Shown here piece by piece: positions 43,446 to 52,800 of a stretch of 64,000 nucleotides of DNA (its first letter is position 1; every line of letters starts with the position of its first letter). This DNA is from Thioclava arctica. GTDB taxonomy: Bacteria > Pseudomonadota > Alphaproteobacteria > Rhodobacterales > Rhodobacteraceae. Below the pieces are notes generated by a model. That model searched no databases and was not told the DNA's origin. It was given only the letters and a program-made list of their open reading frames with translations. Location of the stretch: NCBI RefSeq assembly GCF_040892615.1, contig NZ_JBFRYC010000001.1:512433-576432 (forward strand), given 5' to 3'. The position numbers and the translations under genes are program-made.

Positions 43446-43850
43446 ATGATCAAGCTGTGCGATTTTGAAGGCGCGTGGGTGTTGCGGCGCCAGATCCGTC
43501 ACAGCGATGGCCGTGTCGCGCGCTTACAGGGTAGGGCGGTGTTCACGCCGCGCACGGGCGGGCTGCATTATCGCGAGAGCGGCGATCTGATTTTGCCCGA
43601 GGGCACGCGGTTTCACGCAGAGCGCTGCTATCTCTGGCACGCCGATGGGGCTGGCATTGCCGTCAGTTTTGAAGATGGCCGCGCATTTCATCACGTCGAC
43701 CCGGCTCGCCCAGAGGCCCAGCATTGGTGTGATCCTGACACCTATCATGTAACCTATGGCTTTGATCACTGGCCCCAATGGCAGACCGTGTGGCGCGTGC
43801 ATGGCCCGCGCAAAGATTACGTAATGGAGTCGCACTACGCGGGCGAATGA
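43446..43850 (+). CDS. DUF6314-family protein
   Basis: This 134-residue soluble protein starts MIKLCDFEGAWVLRRQI, then RHSDGRVARLQGRAVFTP and RESGDLILPEG. It ends with DTYHVTYGFDHWPQWQTVWRVHGPRKDYVMESHY. The regular alternation of strands and aromatic residues suggests a small beta-barrel (lipocalin-like) and matches DUF6314 as I know it. GGGAGCGG lies before the ATG. No function is known. Confidence 0.75.
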   Translation: MIKLCDFEGAWVLRRQIRHSDGRVARLQGRAVFTPRTGGLHYRESGDLILPEGTRFHAERCYLWHADGAGIAVSFEDGRAFHHVDPARPEAQHWCDPDTYHVTYGFDHWPQWQTVWRVHGPRKDYVMESHYAGE

Positions 43851-44128
43851 GTGCGCAAGTGACGTGCGAAAAACACGGGCAAGCGGGGCGCGGCCTTAGT
43901 GCGTTCACTGTCGTGCCACAATTGCGTGAAATGAGTTATATTGTTGATTTAAAATGATATTTTTGTAAGAAAATCGCAAAAATCAAGGCTTACTTAACCA
44001 CATTTGCCGCGAAAGAGGCGCAACATCTGTCCGCTTTGGCCACAGATTTGAACGATTCTCTAACCATAACGCATCGGTGAAGGGTGGCAGGAATAGCCCC
44101 CGCTGAGGTTAGGATTGGGACACAGGCC

Positions 44129-44812
44129 ATGAGCGAATTCACCACCAATATCGCGCTGAAAAGCCAGACGGTTGTGCATGCGCCTTTTGCAGGTGCTGCG
44201 CCCTACCGTGCTGTTGGCAAGCGGATGTTTGATATCGCGATGGTTCTGGCTGTAATACCGGTGCTGTTGCCACTGATCTTGGTGCTGGCGGCTTTGGTCT
44301 GGCTTGATGGCGGGCCTGCGTTTTTCGCCCAACCCCGGATCGGGCGTGACGGTCGGAGTTTCAAAATGTGGAAACTGCGCACGATGGTGGTGGATGCCGA
44401 GGCAAAGCTGAAAGCGCTGTGCGATTCTGATCCCGCGATTGCCCAAGAATGGGCAGTGAACCAGAAGCTCGTCCATGATCCGCGCATTACCCGTATCGGG
44501 GCGTTTTTGCGCCGCACCAGCCTTGATGAGCTGCCGCAATTCTTCAACGTACTGTTTGGCTCGATGAGCCTTGTCGGCCCGCGCCCCTTCCTGGCCTCGC
44601 AAGAAGCGACCTATCAGGATGCGATGGGCCGCGCCTATTACCGGATGCGTCCGGGCATCACCGGGCTGTGGCAGGTGGTGGGTCGTTCCTCCAGCGCCTT
44701 CGTGGATCGTGTCCGCTTTGACGAGCGCTATTACGCGAAAATGTCGCTGATGAATGATGTGATGTTGTGCCTGATGACCGTCGCGGTGGTGTTCAAACAA
44801 ACTGGCAAGTGA
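44129..44812 (+). CDS. Undecaprenyl-phosphate sugar phosphotransferase (ExoY/WcaJ-like)
   Basis: The 227-residue polyprenyl glycosylphosphotransferase transfers a sugar-1-phosphate to undecaprenyl phosphate, starting exopolysaccharide repeat assembly. One membrane helix (about residues 37-60) follows the KRMFDIAMVL motif. The catalytic core has FKMWKLRTMVVDAE, LRRTSLDELPQFFNVLFGSMSLVGPRP and RPGITGLWQV, all family signatures. This monotopic short form lacks the CoA-binding-like N-terminal domain of WbaP. About 280 bp of AT-rich DNA upstream probably holds the promoter of the polysaccharide cluster. Confidence 0.93.
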   Translation: MSEFTTNIALKSQTVVHAPFAGAAPYRAVGKRMFDIAMVLAVIPVLLPLILVLAALVWLDGGPAFFAQPRIGRDGRSFKMWKLRTMVVDAEAKLKALCDSDPAIAQEWAVNQKLVHDPRITRIGAFLRRTSLDELPQFFNVLFGSMSLVGPRPFLASQEATYQDAMGRAYYRMRPGITGLWQVVGRSSSAFVDRVRFDERYYAKMSLMNDVMLCLMTVAVVFKQTGK

Positions 44813-44872
44813 TCAAGTGGCTTCCAAAGGATCACGGTCTTCCGGCGTGATTTTCCCTTTCAAGCGATCTGC

Positions 44873-44898
44873 AAGCGTCCCGATATTGGGGCGCTTTT
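44873..44898 (+). terminator. Intrinsic terminator after the sugar transferase gene
   Basis: A 9-bp stem (AAGCGTCCC with GGGGCGCTT, one G-T pair) and 6-nt loop are followed by TT. It lies between converging genes. Confidence 0.75.
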
Positions 44899-44903
44899 GC
44901 ATG

Positions 44904-45680
44904 TCATCCCTGAATGGTTAGAAACTTCAGACCATTGCGGTCAAACCATGCCGCGCTTAACCGCCCCGATTTGCTGGCCCCGGTATCAAGCGCCACACGT
45001 CCGCGATCGACAAAGGGCTCGGCTACCACCCAGTGACCATGCGCGATCCATAGCCCGTCGCGCCGCGGAGCTGTGCCAAACCGCGCATGCCCCCAAAGCA
45101 ACGCATCGGGGTTTTGGCGTTCCAACGGGTGATAGGGATCGGCCCCCGCATGGGTCACCGCAAGCCCGCCTTCACGCCAATAGAGCGGGCGGGAATCGAG
45201 CCAGCTAAGCAGGTTGGGACCGATTGCGCGCGCCAGATCCATGCGCAACGCGTCCAGTGCATCCGTGTCGGGACGTGTCATATCCGGCAGGCTCAGGCCG
45301 TAACTGCGCAGGGTCGCCGCCCCGCCCAGTTTCAGCCAACGCACTGTCTGCGCATCTGGGCTGATCAGAAAATCCAGCATCATGCGTTCATGATTGCCCA
45401 TCAGGCAGATCATGCGCTGAGGCGCGGCCCGTTGCGCGGCCTGCAACGTCGACAGCACCCGCGCGCTCTCAGGCCCCCGATCAATCATATCGCCCACCGT
45501 GATGACACGCGCGCGCTCTGATCCGGGCTGGTCGCTGATCCGCTCGAACATCGCGTCCAGCAAATCGGCACGCCCATGCAAATCGCCAATCACGCAGACC
45601 GGGTCTTGCGGGTGGGGCAGGCCGGGGGGCGCTGTGCTTTTGGCGGGGCGCGCGAACTTATTGAGCAATGTGGTGAACAT
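44904..45680 (-). CDS. Metallophosphoesterase (Ser/Thr protein phosphatase-like)
   Basis: The 258-residue calcineurin-like phosphatase has all core metal motifs: GDLHGR (about residue 32), GDMIDRG (62) and GNHE (94), with later histidines in VTHAGADP and IAHGHWVV. This is the bacterial PPP/lambda-phosphatase type. It is on the opposite strand inside the polysaccharide cluster. It could dephosphorylate proteins or diadenosine polyphosphates. Antagonism with the BY-kinase at 54325 is speculative, since PPP enzymes mostly act on Ser/Thr. Confidence 0.88.
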   Translation of the reverse strand: MFTTLLNKFARPAKSTAPPGLPHPQDPVCVIGDLHGRADLLDAMFERISDQPGSERARVITVGDMIDRGPESARVLSTLQAAQRAAPQRMICLMGNHERMMLDFLISPDAQTVRWLKLGGAATLRSYGLSLPDMTRPDTDALDALRMDLARAIGPNLLSWLDSRPLYWREGGLAVTHAGADPYHPLERQNPDALLWGHARFGTAPRRDGLWIAHGHWVVAEPFVDRGRVALDTGASKSGRLSAAWFDRNGLKFLTIQG

Positions 45681-45806
45681 GTCTGAAAGGGTCTCTCGCG
45701 CAGGGCTGGAATCCCGTGTGTTTTGGCGACATAACCATGTTCAGGATAAAGCGGAAGGGGCTCACGCAAAGGTGGGCAACAAACCGCTGCAAGCAAGGGG
45801 CGAGCA

Positions 45807-47018
45807 ATGGCACACGAAACAGCGGGCAGGCGCGTTTTGATCGTGGTGGAAAACCTCCCCGTGCCGCTGGACCGACGCGTCTGGCTGGAGGCGACGACCC
45901 TGGCGGGCGCGGGCTATCAGGTGTCGGTGATCTGCCCGATGGGACGGGGGTGGGATGCGCCTTATGAGGTGATCGAGGGCATCCATATCTATCGCCATCC
46001 CGCCCCGCCCGAGGCGCATTCGGGCGCGGTGGCCTATGCGCGCGAATATGGCCACGCGATCTGGCACTGGTTTCGCCTTGCCCGCGTGGTGCGGCGCGAG
46101 CGTGGTTTTGACGTCATTCAGGGCTGCAACCCGCCCGATCTGATCTGGCTGCTCGCACTGCGCTATCGGCTCGCGGGCGTGCGCTATATGTTTGATCACC
46201 ACGATGTCTGCCCCGAACTGTTCGAGGCGAAATTTAACAAAAAGGGCCTGCTTTGGGGCGTGATGCGGAGTTGGGAGCGTATCACATTCGCCTGCGCGTC
46301 CGTGTCGATGGCCACCAATGAGAGCTTTCGCAAGATCGCCATCGCGCGCGGCAAAATGGCGCCCGAGGATGTGTTCGTCGTGCGCTCTGCCCCGCGTGTT
46401 GAAACCTTTCTGCCCGGTCCGGGCGATGTTCGCTATCGCCACGGCGCGAAAACGGTGCTCGGCTATATCGGGGTGATCGGTCAGCAAGAGGGGATGGACC
46501 TTCTGATCGAGGCTCTGCAGATCCTGATCCGCGATCTGGGCCATTCGGATGTGCATCTGGTGATCGTGGGGTTTGGCCCCGAAGTGCCGATGGTGCAGGC
46601 CGATGTCGCTGCGCGTGGGCTGTCTGATCACGTCACTTTCACCGGGCCGCTTTATGGCGATGAGATGCTGGCGGCGATGAATGCGATTGATATCGGCGTC
46701 GCCCCCGATCCGAAAAACGCGATGAATGACATTTCGACCATGAACAAGGTCATGGAATATATGACGCTGGAAAAACCGCTCGTGCAGTTCGATCTGACCG
46801 AGGGGCGGGCCTCGGCGGGCGAGGCGGCGCGCTATGCCCGTGCCAATGATCCAAGTGATTTCGCCGCCCAGATCGCGGCGCTGATTGATGCGCCCGAGGC
46901 GGCGCGCGAAATCGGGCAGGCGGGGCGCAAGCGGGTGCTGGAATCGCTGGCTTGGGATTTCTCGGCCAAGCAGCTTTTGGCGGCCTATGATCGGATATTC
47001 TCCAAGTTTGGGAAATAA
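45807..47018 (+). CDS. Glycosyltransferase family 4-type protein
   Basis: The 403-residue GT-B fold protein has an N-terminal Rossmann domain (VLIVVENLPVPLDRRVWLEATTLAGAGYQV, then GFDVIQGCNPPDLIWLL) and a C-terminal nucleotide-sugar domain (VLGYIGVIGQQEGMDLLIEAL, LVIVGFGPE, then IGVAPDPKNAMNDISTMNKVMEYMTLEKPLVQFDL with the E-x7-E-type motif). It probably adds a sugar during exopolysaccharide repeat synthesis on the cytoplasmic face. GGGGCGAG precedes the ATG. The donor sugar is unknown. Confidence 0.9.
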   Translation: MAHETAGRRVLIVVENLPVPLDRRVWLEATTLAGAGYQVSVICPMGRGWDAPYEVIEGIHIYRHPAPPEAHSGAVAYAREYGHAIWHWFRLARVVRRERGFDVIQGCNPPDLIWLLALRYRLAGVRYMFDHHDVCPELFEAKFNKKGLLWGVMRSWERITFACASVSMATNESFRKIAIARGKMAPEDVFVVRSAPRVETFLPGPGDVRYRHGAKTVLGYIGVIGQQEGMDLLIEALQILIRDLGHSDVHLVIVGFGPEVPMVQADVAARGLSDHVTFTGPLYGDEMLAAMNAIDIGVAPDPKNAMNDISTMNKVMEYMTLEKPLVQFDLTEGRASAGEAARYARANDPSDFAAQIAALIDAPEAAREIGQAGRKRVLESLAWDFSAKQLLAAYDRIFSKFGK

Positions 47019-47166
47019 TGCGCCCATTTCTGGGGTGATTGTTTCATAACGCGCGAGAAATTAGCCAAATATTGACGCATTTGTGCTTGATAGGTGCCGC
47101 AATCTAGACACAAATATTCCCAACGCGCCCCTGCTTGCCGGGGCATTTATCCGCTGGGGGGCTGAT

Positions 47167-47490
47167 ATGACGCGAAACAGACATATGGGCTTCGGGGCTG
47201 TTGCCTTGCTGTTGGGTGTCATTGTGGCAGGCACGGCGGGGGCGGGCGATTTGCGCCAGATTGCCCCCGTCGAGGTCGCGGATACGGCCTTGAACCAGAT
47301 CACGGAAGAGATTACGGGGCGCGCCGCCTATGATCCGGTAGCCCATGCGCTGGCCATCGGGCTGACGCCTGAGCGCGCCGATGCGCTGGTGGATCAGGCG
47401 ATGAAAGTGGCACAAAGCTGCCCGCTGGTCTTTGATACCCAGCAGTCGATCGCGCATTGCTGGGAGGCCTCAAGCGGGGCTGGCTCGTAA
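47167..47490 (+). CDS. Hypothetical secreted protein in the polysaccharide cluster
   Basis: This 107-residue product has a signal peptide or N-terminal membrane helix (residues 8-26, ending GTAGAG) and a short soluble part. The latter contains two cysteines, in AQSCPLVFDTQQ and IAHCWEASS, that may form a disulfide. GGGGGG lies before the ATG. It stands between the glycosyltransferase and exosortase genes and converges on the latter (stop codons nearly touching). I recognise no family, and it lacks a PEP/VPLPA-CTERM sorting tail. Confidence 0.65.
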   Translation: MTRNRHMGFGAVALLLGVIVAGTAGAGDLRQIAPVEVADTALNQITEEITGRAAYDPVAHALAIGLTPERADALVDQAMKVAQSCPLVFDTQQSIAHCWEASSGAGS

Positions 47491-47491
47491 C

Positions 47492-49072
47492 TCAATCTGG
47501 AACGTAAGCCCCTAGCCCGGGCAGGCTGTGCGCGATGAACTGCGTCAACCGCGCATCGGCCACCGACACGTTTTCGCCCGGGCCAATCGGCGTGACATAG
47601 CGGATCAGCGCGCCATCGGTGCGCCCGCGCGTCACACCATCGACAATCACCGACAGTTTCGCGCGCCAATCGTTGATCATCGCCACTCCACGCTCGTCAA
47701 ACCAGTAATAGACAAGCTGCCGGTTCAGCCCCTTGGTGATCACCGCGCGATTGACCGCAAAGGACGCGCGATGGGGCAGGGTGAGGCTGCGCGGCCCGAA
47801 ATTGCTCACCTCCCAGCCCCCGACGGGCAGACAGACCTCGGGCGAATGGATGCCCGCGCCCCCGGTCTGATCGGCATACCACGCCACGAACAAATTGACC
47901 GCTGCGCTGCGATCGGGGCTGGCATAAACGGCGTTCAGATAGTCGGTTGCGCCCAACACCTGCACGGTTTGCGGCTCAAGCGCGCGCATCTCGCCCTGCC
48001 AGCCCTCGATGCTGCGCGGAAAGGTCGAAAAGTCGCTGCGTGCGGGGGACAGGGCCTCGGGGCGGGGCAGGGCAAGCCAAGCGGCACTGGCCAGCGCCGC
48101 CAGCCCAAGCGCCACGATCAGCGCGCGCGACGGAGCGATCTGGGTCAGGCGACGTAGCTCGGGGGCGAAGCGGGTGTAGTTCAGATCAAGCGCCTCTGAT
48201 AGCGGGCGCGGGTTGGGCGTCAGGCGCTGCAGCCCGACGGCCGTGAGGCTGAGGATCGCAATCGCCGCGCCGAAAATCACCCAGCCCTCGAACACATGCA
48301 AAAACCCTTCGGCCTGCCCGATCCCGTAGCTGTTGACCAAGATCGCCACCACGCCGATGCGTAAGCTGTTCAGACCCACCGTCAGCGGCGCGGCCATCGC
48401 AAACAGCACCGCCTTATGCCAGAACGGGCCACGATAGAGGATGCCGAACAGGTAGGAAAAACTGAGGATCGGGAACAGGTAGCGCAGGCCAGAACAGGCC
48501 TCGGCGACCTGCAATTTATAGACGCCCAGATCAATCACATTGCCCGACAGATAGACCGGAATGTCAAAGGCGCGTACCAGCGCCACGCCCAGTTCCGACG
48601 AGATCAGTTGCAACGCGATCGTCAGCTTCCAATACAGGATTTGGGGCAGCGGCAGCATGAAGATCAGATGCAGCACCGGCTTCCAGTGAAGCCGCCCCGC
48701 TTGCCAACCCATGACCAGTAACACCACGCCCATCAGCCAGCCGATCAGCGCATAGGTCACGATATCGGGGATCTGCGCAAGGTCGCCAAACGCCGCCACA
48801 GCCAGCGCGGCGATGATCACGACGACCCCTTGCCAGCGGGTGTGTTGCGGGCTGGAATGTGCCGGGGCGTGGCGCAGTTCGCGTGCGAAAAGATAAAGCG
48901 AAATCAGGGGGATCAGCGGGCCGTGGCTATATTCCGGCGTGGACCAAGCCGCGCCGAGGCTTTGCAAGCCCAACGCAAAGAATGGGGCGCAGGCCAGCGC
49001 CAGCGCGCCCAGCCCAAGAATGCCCCACGGCAGGCTGCGCGCGGCGCGCAGATTGGTGCTTGCAATGCTCAT
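47492..49072 (-). CDS. Exosortase with fused EpsI domain (XrtD-like)
   Basis: The 526-residue membrane protease/transpeptidase has an N-terminal exosortase domain with about eight helices (residues 15-285). The catalytic triad is present: C193 in EACSGLRYL, R238 in NSLRIGVV and H259 in HVFEGW. A C-terminal EpsI-type domain (about 320-526) contains the ADQTGGAGIHSPEVCLPVGGW motif. Exosortases cut PEP-CTERM-like tails and pass the proteins to the cell surface. The fusion and the organism suggest the VPLPA-CTERM type (XrtD). The ATG at 49072 has GAGAG upstream. No substrate is encoded in the window. Confidence 0.9.
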   Translation of the reverse strand: MSIASTNLRAARSLPWGILGLGALALACAPFFALGLQSLGAAWSTPEYSHGPLIPLISLYLFARELRHAPAHSSPQHTRWQGVVVIIAALAVAAFGDLAQIPDIVTYALIGWLMGVVLLVMGWQAGRLHWKPVLHLIFMLPLPQILYWKLTIALQLISSELGVALVRAFDIPVYLSGNVIDLGVYKLQVAEACSGLRYLFPILSFSYLFGILYRGPFWHKAVLFAMAAPLTVGLNSLRIGVVAILVNSYGIGQAEGFLHVFEGWVIFGAAIAILSLTAVGLQRLTPNPRPLSEALDLNYTRFAPELRRLTQIAPSRALIVALGLAALASAAWLALPRPEALSPARSDFSTFPRSIEGWQGEMRALEPQTVQVLGATDYLNAVYASPDRSAAVNLFVAWYADQTGGAGIHSPEVCLPVGGWEVSNFGPRSLTLPHRASFAVNRAVITKGLNRQLVYYWFDERGVAMINDWRAKLSVIVDGVTRGRTDGALIRYVTPIGPGENVSVADARLTQFIAHSLPGLGAYVPD

Positions 49073-49189
49073 GACTGCTCTCATTGACGGGGTGTCTGAT
49101 GCGCCCCTTTGATGTGATCATACCGCGCAACCGGGCTCAGCCAAAGACAAAACCGTGGCCAAGACAGGGCAAGCCTGCCGATCTGTGCC

Positions 49190-51646
49190 CTAATTCCCGC
49201 GCTTTGCGCTGGCGCGCAGCTTTGCCAATTGGGCAGGGGCGTCTTGCATTTGCGCGGGCAGATCAGCTCCGGCCAGATCAAGCGCCTTTTGCAACTGCGC
49301 TGCGGCGGTGGTCTCGTCGCCGCTGGCCAGCAGCACCATCGCATAGTGATATTGCGCCAGGGCCGTGTCGGGCAAACCCGCAGCGGCGGCCGCCAAAAGC
49401 GGCTCGGCCTGCGCGAAATTGCCCAAACGATATTCCGCCCAGCCATAGGTGTCTTTGAAGGCAGGCTCGGGGCTTTCACGAAAGCGCTGGGCGATGGCGG
49501 CGGCGCGCGCAAGGCTGGCGGGATCGTCGCGGTGCTGGCTGAGCAGGCTGGCAAGGTTATTCGCCAAGACGGCATTGTCGGAATTGCGTTGATATAGCGC
49601 GTCATAAGTGGCGATGGCGGCCTCATAATCGCCCGCTTTGTTCTGCGAGCGCGCGCGATAGAGCAACAGCAGCGGATCGGGGGCGTCGCCTTGCGCCTTC
49701 AGGGTCGCGTCGATGATCTGCCTAGCCTCTGCGTCGCGCCCGGCCGCGGCAAGCAGGCGGTAAAGTTGGCGTGCGGGCTGGCTGTCGGCGGGGCGCTCAG
49801 AGCAAAGCGCGCGCAGGCCTGCCTCGGCTTCGGACCCGTGCCCGGTGAGCGAGTCAAGATTGGCGCTTAGAAGACGTAATCCGCGATCTTTTGGGGCGGC
49901 GGTAAGCTGATCGGCAAGGTAGCTGCGCGCGGCATCCGTCCGTCCGGCGGCAAGCTGGGCCTGTATGACGGCGGCAATTGCACCGTTATTGCTGGTGCTG
50001 TCGGCCAGCGATTTCAGCGTGTCGATCGCCGCATCGCTTTGCCCGCGACCCAGCAAGATCGCGGCGCGAATGGATTGCGCCAAGGCTGATGCTTCGGGGC
50101 GTTGCAGCGTATCCAGATGCTCGGCGATGCGCTGGGCTTGCGCCCAATCGGTCTGGCTCAGCGCCAGATCGGCTTGGCGATGCAACAGCCCCGGATCATC
50201 GGGATTGTGCTGAATCGCCTCGGAAAGCAGCGCCGCAGCGGCGGTAGGACGTTTCTGATCCAGTAAGAAATCAGCGTAGTTGCGGGCCTCGGCGGCGCGA
50301 CGATTGCTTGCCTCATAGGCTTGGGCCAGCAGTGTGCCGGCCAGATCGGGCGCACCCTCGCGCATGTTGGCTTGCGCCATCAGTGTCAGGGTGGGCGCAT
50401 CTTGGGGGGCCTGTTGCAAGGCACGGCGCAGCGCCACGAGCGCATCCTCGGGGTTGTCGGCATCGATCAACCACTGGGCGCGCAGGCGCAAGGCTGGCAC
50501 CAGATCGGGCGCAACTTTGAGAGCGGAGTCAAGCTGGGTTTGCGCTGCCTTGCGCTGTCCGGCGCGATCAAGCATCTGCGCATAGCTCACACGCAGCCGG
50601 TCGGTCTGCTCGCTTTCAGGCGCGTCTTGGAGCAGCGCTTTCATCCGCGCGAGCGCTTTATCTCGTTGGCCTGCGGTGAAATCCAGATCGGCCCGCATCG
50701 CGCCAAACAGCCGCGCATTGGGCGTGCCCTTGGCCTGCGCGATCAGCGTGTCCAATTCGGTTGCCGCCGCCTGCGCGCCCCGGCTTTGCGCCAGGAATTG
50801 CACCAGTTGCACATAGCCATCGCTTTCCGAGGCCGGATCGCCCGCCAGTTTGCGCAGGAAATTGGCCGCGCCATCGGGGTCATCGCGCAGCACATACCAC
50901 GCGATCAGGGCGGTGCGGGTCTTGGGGTCGTCGGGAAACAGCTCTTGCATCCGCTTGAGCTGTGCGCCGATCTGATCGTTGCGCTTGAGCGCGGCCAGCA
51001 GTTCAAGCCGCATCACCTGCAACCGATATTGCGCAGGCTTTTGAAGCAGCGCCGTCTTAATTGCGCTGAGCGCGCCCTCTTGATCCCCCTGCGCATTCAA
51101 CGTGTCAATCAGCACATGCCACGCGGTCGCGACATCGGGCGCGCGTTGCGTCAGGGCGCGGGCTTTGGCACCGATATCGGCGTAGGCCGAGGTTTCGTTG
51201 CCTGCCATTGCCGCGCGCAGTTGCAAGGCCAGCCCCACCGCCAGCGCGCCCGGATCATCGGGGGCCAAATCCAGCGTGGTGTTCATCTGGCGGCGCGCCT
51301 CATCCATATTGCCCGAGCGCAGCGATAATTCCGCCAGCAAGCGATGGGGATCGACCAGATCGGGATATTGCTCGCTCAGGCGCAGATATTGGCCATAGGC
51401 CTCTTGCACGCGCCCGGTTGCCAAAAGCAGATCGCCATATTCGCGTCGCGCCGCCTTATGAGAGACGTCGTATTGAAACACGTTGCGCAACTCGATCATG
51501 GCGCGGGGCACGTCGCCTTTTGCAACAAGCGCCATCGCCGACTGGTAATAGTCGTCCGCTTTTTCCTGTTTGCTCTTGCAGCCTGCCAATGCGAGTGCTG
51601 CACAAAGCAAGATCACGGCGGGTTTTGCCCCGATGTGTCGCGCCAT
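49190..51646 (-). CDS. TPR-repeat lipoprotein of the exosortase/polysaccharide system (PrsT-like)
   Basis: The 818-residue protein starts with a lipoprotein signal (ALALAGCKSK, lipidated cysteine near residue 22). It then consists almost wholly of tetratricopeptide repeats, for example KADDYYQSAMALVAKGDVPRAMIELRNVFQYD, and AAATYDALYQRNSDNAVLANNLASLL-like units near the end. It resembles the PEP-CTERM/exosortase-associated TPR protein PrsT. It lies just upstream of the exosortase gene on the same strand (117 bp). It likely forms an outer-membrane or periplasmic scaffold for polysaccharide export. The ATG at 51646 follows AAGGG. Confidence 0.87.
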   Translation of the reverse strand: MARHIGAKPAVILLCAALALAGCKSKQEKADDYYQSAMALVAKGDVPRAMIELRNVFQYDVSHKAARREYGDLLLATGRVQEAYGQYLRLSEQYPDLVDPHRLLAELSLRSGNMDEARRQMNTTLDLAPDDPGALAVGLALQLRAAMAGNETSAYADIGAKARALTQRAPDVATAWHVLIDTLNAQGDQEGALSAIKTALLQKPAQYRLQVMRLELLAALKRNDQIGAQLKRMQELFPDDPKTRTALIAWYVLRDDPDGAANFLRKLAGDPASESDGYVQLVQFLAQSRGAQAAATELDTLIAQAKGTPNARLFGAMRADLDFTAGQRDKALARMKALLQDAPESEQTDRLRVSYAQMLDRAGQRKAAQTQLDSALKVAPDLVPALRLRAQWLIDADNPEDALVALRRALQQAPQDAPTLTLMAQANMREGAPDLAGTLLAQAYEASNRRAAEARNYADFLLDQKRPTAAAALLSEAIQHNPDDPGLLHRQADLALSQTDWAQAQRIAEHLDTLQRPEASALAQSIRAAILLGRGQSDAAIDTLKSLADSTSNNGAIAAVIQAQLAAGRTDAARSYLADQLTAAPKDRGLRLLSANLDSLTGHGSEAEAGLRALCSERPADSQPARQLYRLLAAAGRDAEARQIIDATLKAQGDAPDPLLLLYRARSQNKAGDYEAAIATYDALYQRNSDNAVLANNLASLLSQHRDDPASLARAAAIAQRFRESPEPAFKDTYGWAEYRLGNFAQAEPLLAAAAAGLPDTALAQYHYAMVLLASGDETTAAAQLQKALDLAGADLPAQMQDAPAQLAKLRASAKRGN

Positions 51647-51897
51647 CTGCCCTTGCCTCAATATTTACTCATGCGCTCTGAGTGGCGCTTTGCGACAGAT
51701 TAGCCACAAATGGGTGATCAATAAAGACATTCTCGGGGCACAGGGTGGCACGGAGCCCCTTTGATACCCGTTTGGTACGAAAACTGAGGCCATTGCGCCG
51801 CATATTTCGCCGCTCATGCAAGCATTTGTTGCGAAATCCACCGATTTACGCTTCATTAAGCGCGAACGATAACGAGGCCAAAGGCCCGGATACAGGC

Positions 51898-52800
51898 ATG
51901 GATGAGATTTACACCGATTTTTTCGGGCTGAAGGAGCGACCGTTTTCGCTGCTGCCAGATCCCGAGTTCCTCTACTGGTCGCCCGAGCATAAGCACGCGG
52001 CGACGATGCTCGAATATGGGCTGTTTTCGCGCGCGCCGATCACGCTGATCACGGGCGAAGTGGGGGCAGGCAAGACCACCTTGCTGCGTCATCTGATGGC
52101 CACGATCACCGAAAACGTCACGATCGCGCTGGTCTCTAATGCGCGCGGCACGCGCGAGGATCTGATCCGCTGGATCATGCTGGCCTTGGGTGAGCGGGTC
52201 GCGCCGGGCGAGGATTACGTGCTGATCTTTGACCGGTTCCAGCAGTTTCTGATCTCGGAATATGCGGCGGGGCGGCGCGTGGTCGTGGTGATCGACGAGG
52301 CGCAAAACCTTGATGCGGGTGTTCTGGAAGAGCTGCGCATGATCACCAATATCAACGCCGACAAGGATGAGCTGGTCCAGCTGATCCTGATGGGGCAGCC
52401 CGAGCTGCGCGATTTGATCGCCCAGCCACAGTTGCGCCAGTTCGCGCAGCGTGTCGGGGCAGGGTTCCATCTGGGGCCGATCGGGGCGGATTGCGCCCAG
52501 CCCTATGTTGCCCACCGCCTTGAGGTGGCCGGTGCCACGCATGAGATTTTCACCCCAGAGGCCGCGCAAAAAGTGCATGCCTATACCGGCGGCATCCCGC
52601 GGCTGATGAACCAACTTTGCGATCTGGGGATGGTCTATGCCTATTCGGCGCGCTCTGATCAGGTCAGCACAGAGATCATCGACAAGGTGATCGAAGACAA
52701 CGTCTTTTATCTGCCCGTCGAGGCGCAGGGCAAACCCCGCGTGGTATCAGGTGCAAGCACATTCCGATCCGGGCGTGCGGCGGTGCAGGGAGGGGCGTGA
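51898..52800 (+). CDS. ExeA/XrtA-associated type AAA ATPase
   Basis: The 300-residue protein starts MDEIYTDFFGLKERPFSLLPDPEFLYWSPEH, the hallmark of the GspA/ExeA-like ATPases linked to exosortase loci. Walker A is GEVGAGKTT (about residue 51), Walker B is VVVIDEAQNLD, followed by LRMITNINADKDELVQLILMGQPEL. The C-terminal part is a small helical AAA lid with YTGGIPRLMNQLCD. It probably drives or regulates assembly of the export apparatus in the cytoplasm. The stop overlaps the chain-length gene start by one base (TGATG). Confidence 0.9.
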   Translation: MDEIYTDFFGLKERPFSLLPDPEFLYWSPEHKHAATMLEYGLFSRAPITLITGEVGAGKTTLLRHLMATITENVTIALVSNARGTREDLIRWIMLALGERVAPGEDYVLIFDRFQQFLISEYAAGRRVVVVIDEAQNLDAGVLEELRMITNINADKDELVQLILMGQPELRDLIAQPQLRQFAQRVGAGFHLGPIGADCAQPYVAHRLEVAGATHEIFTPEAAQKVHAYTGGIPRLMNQLCDLGMVYAYSARSDQVSTEIIDKVIEDNVFYLPVEAQGKPRVVSGASTFRSGRAAVQGGA

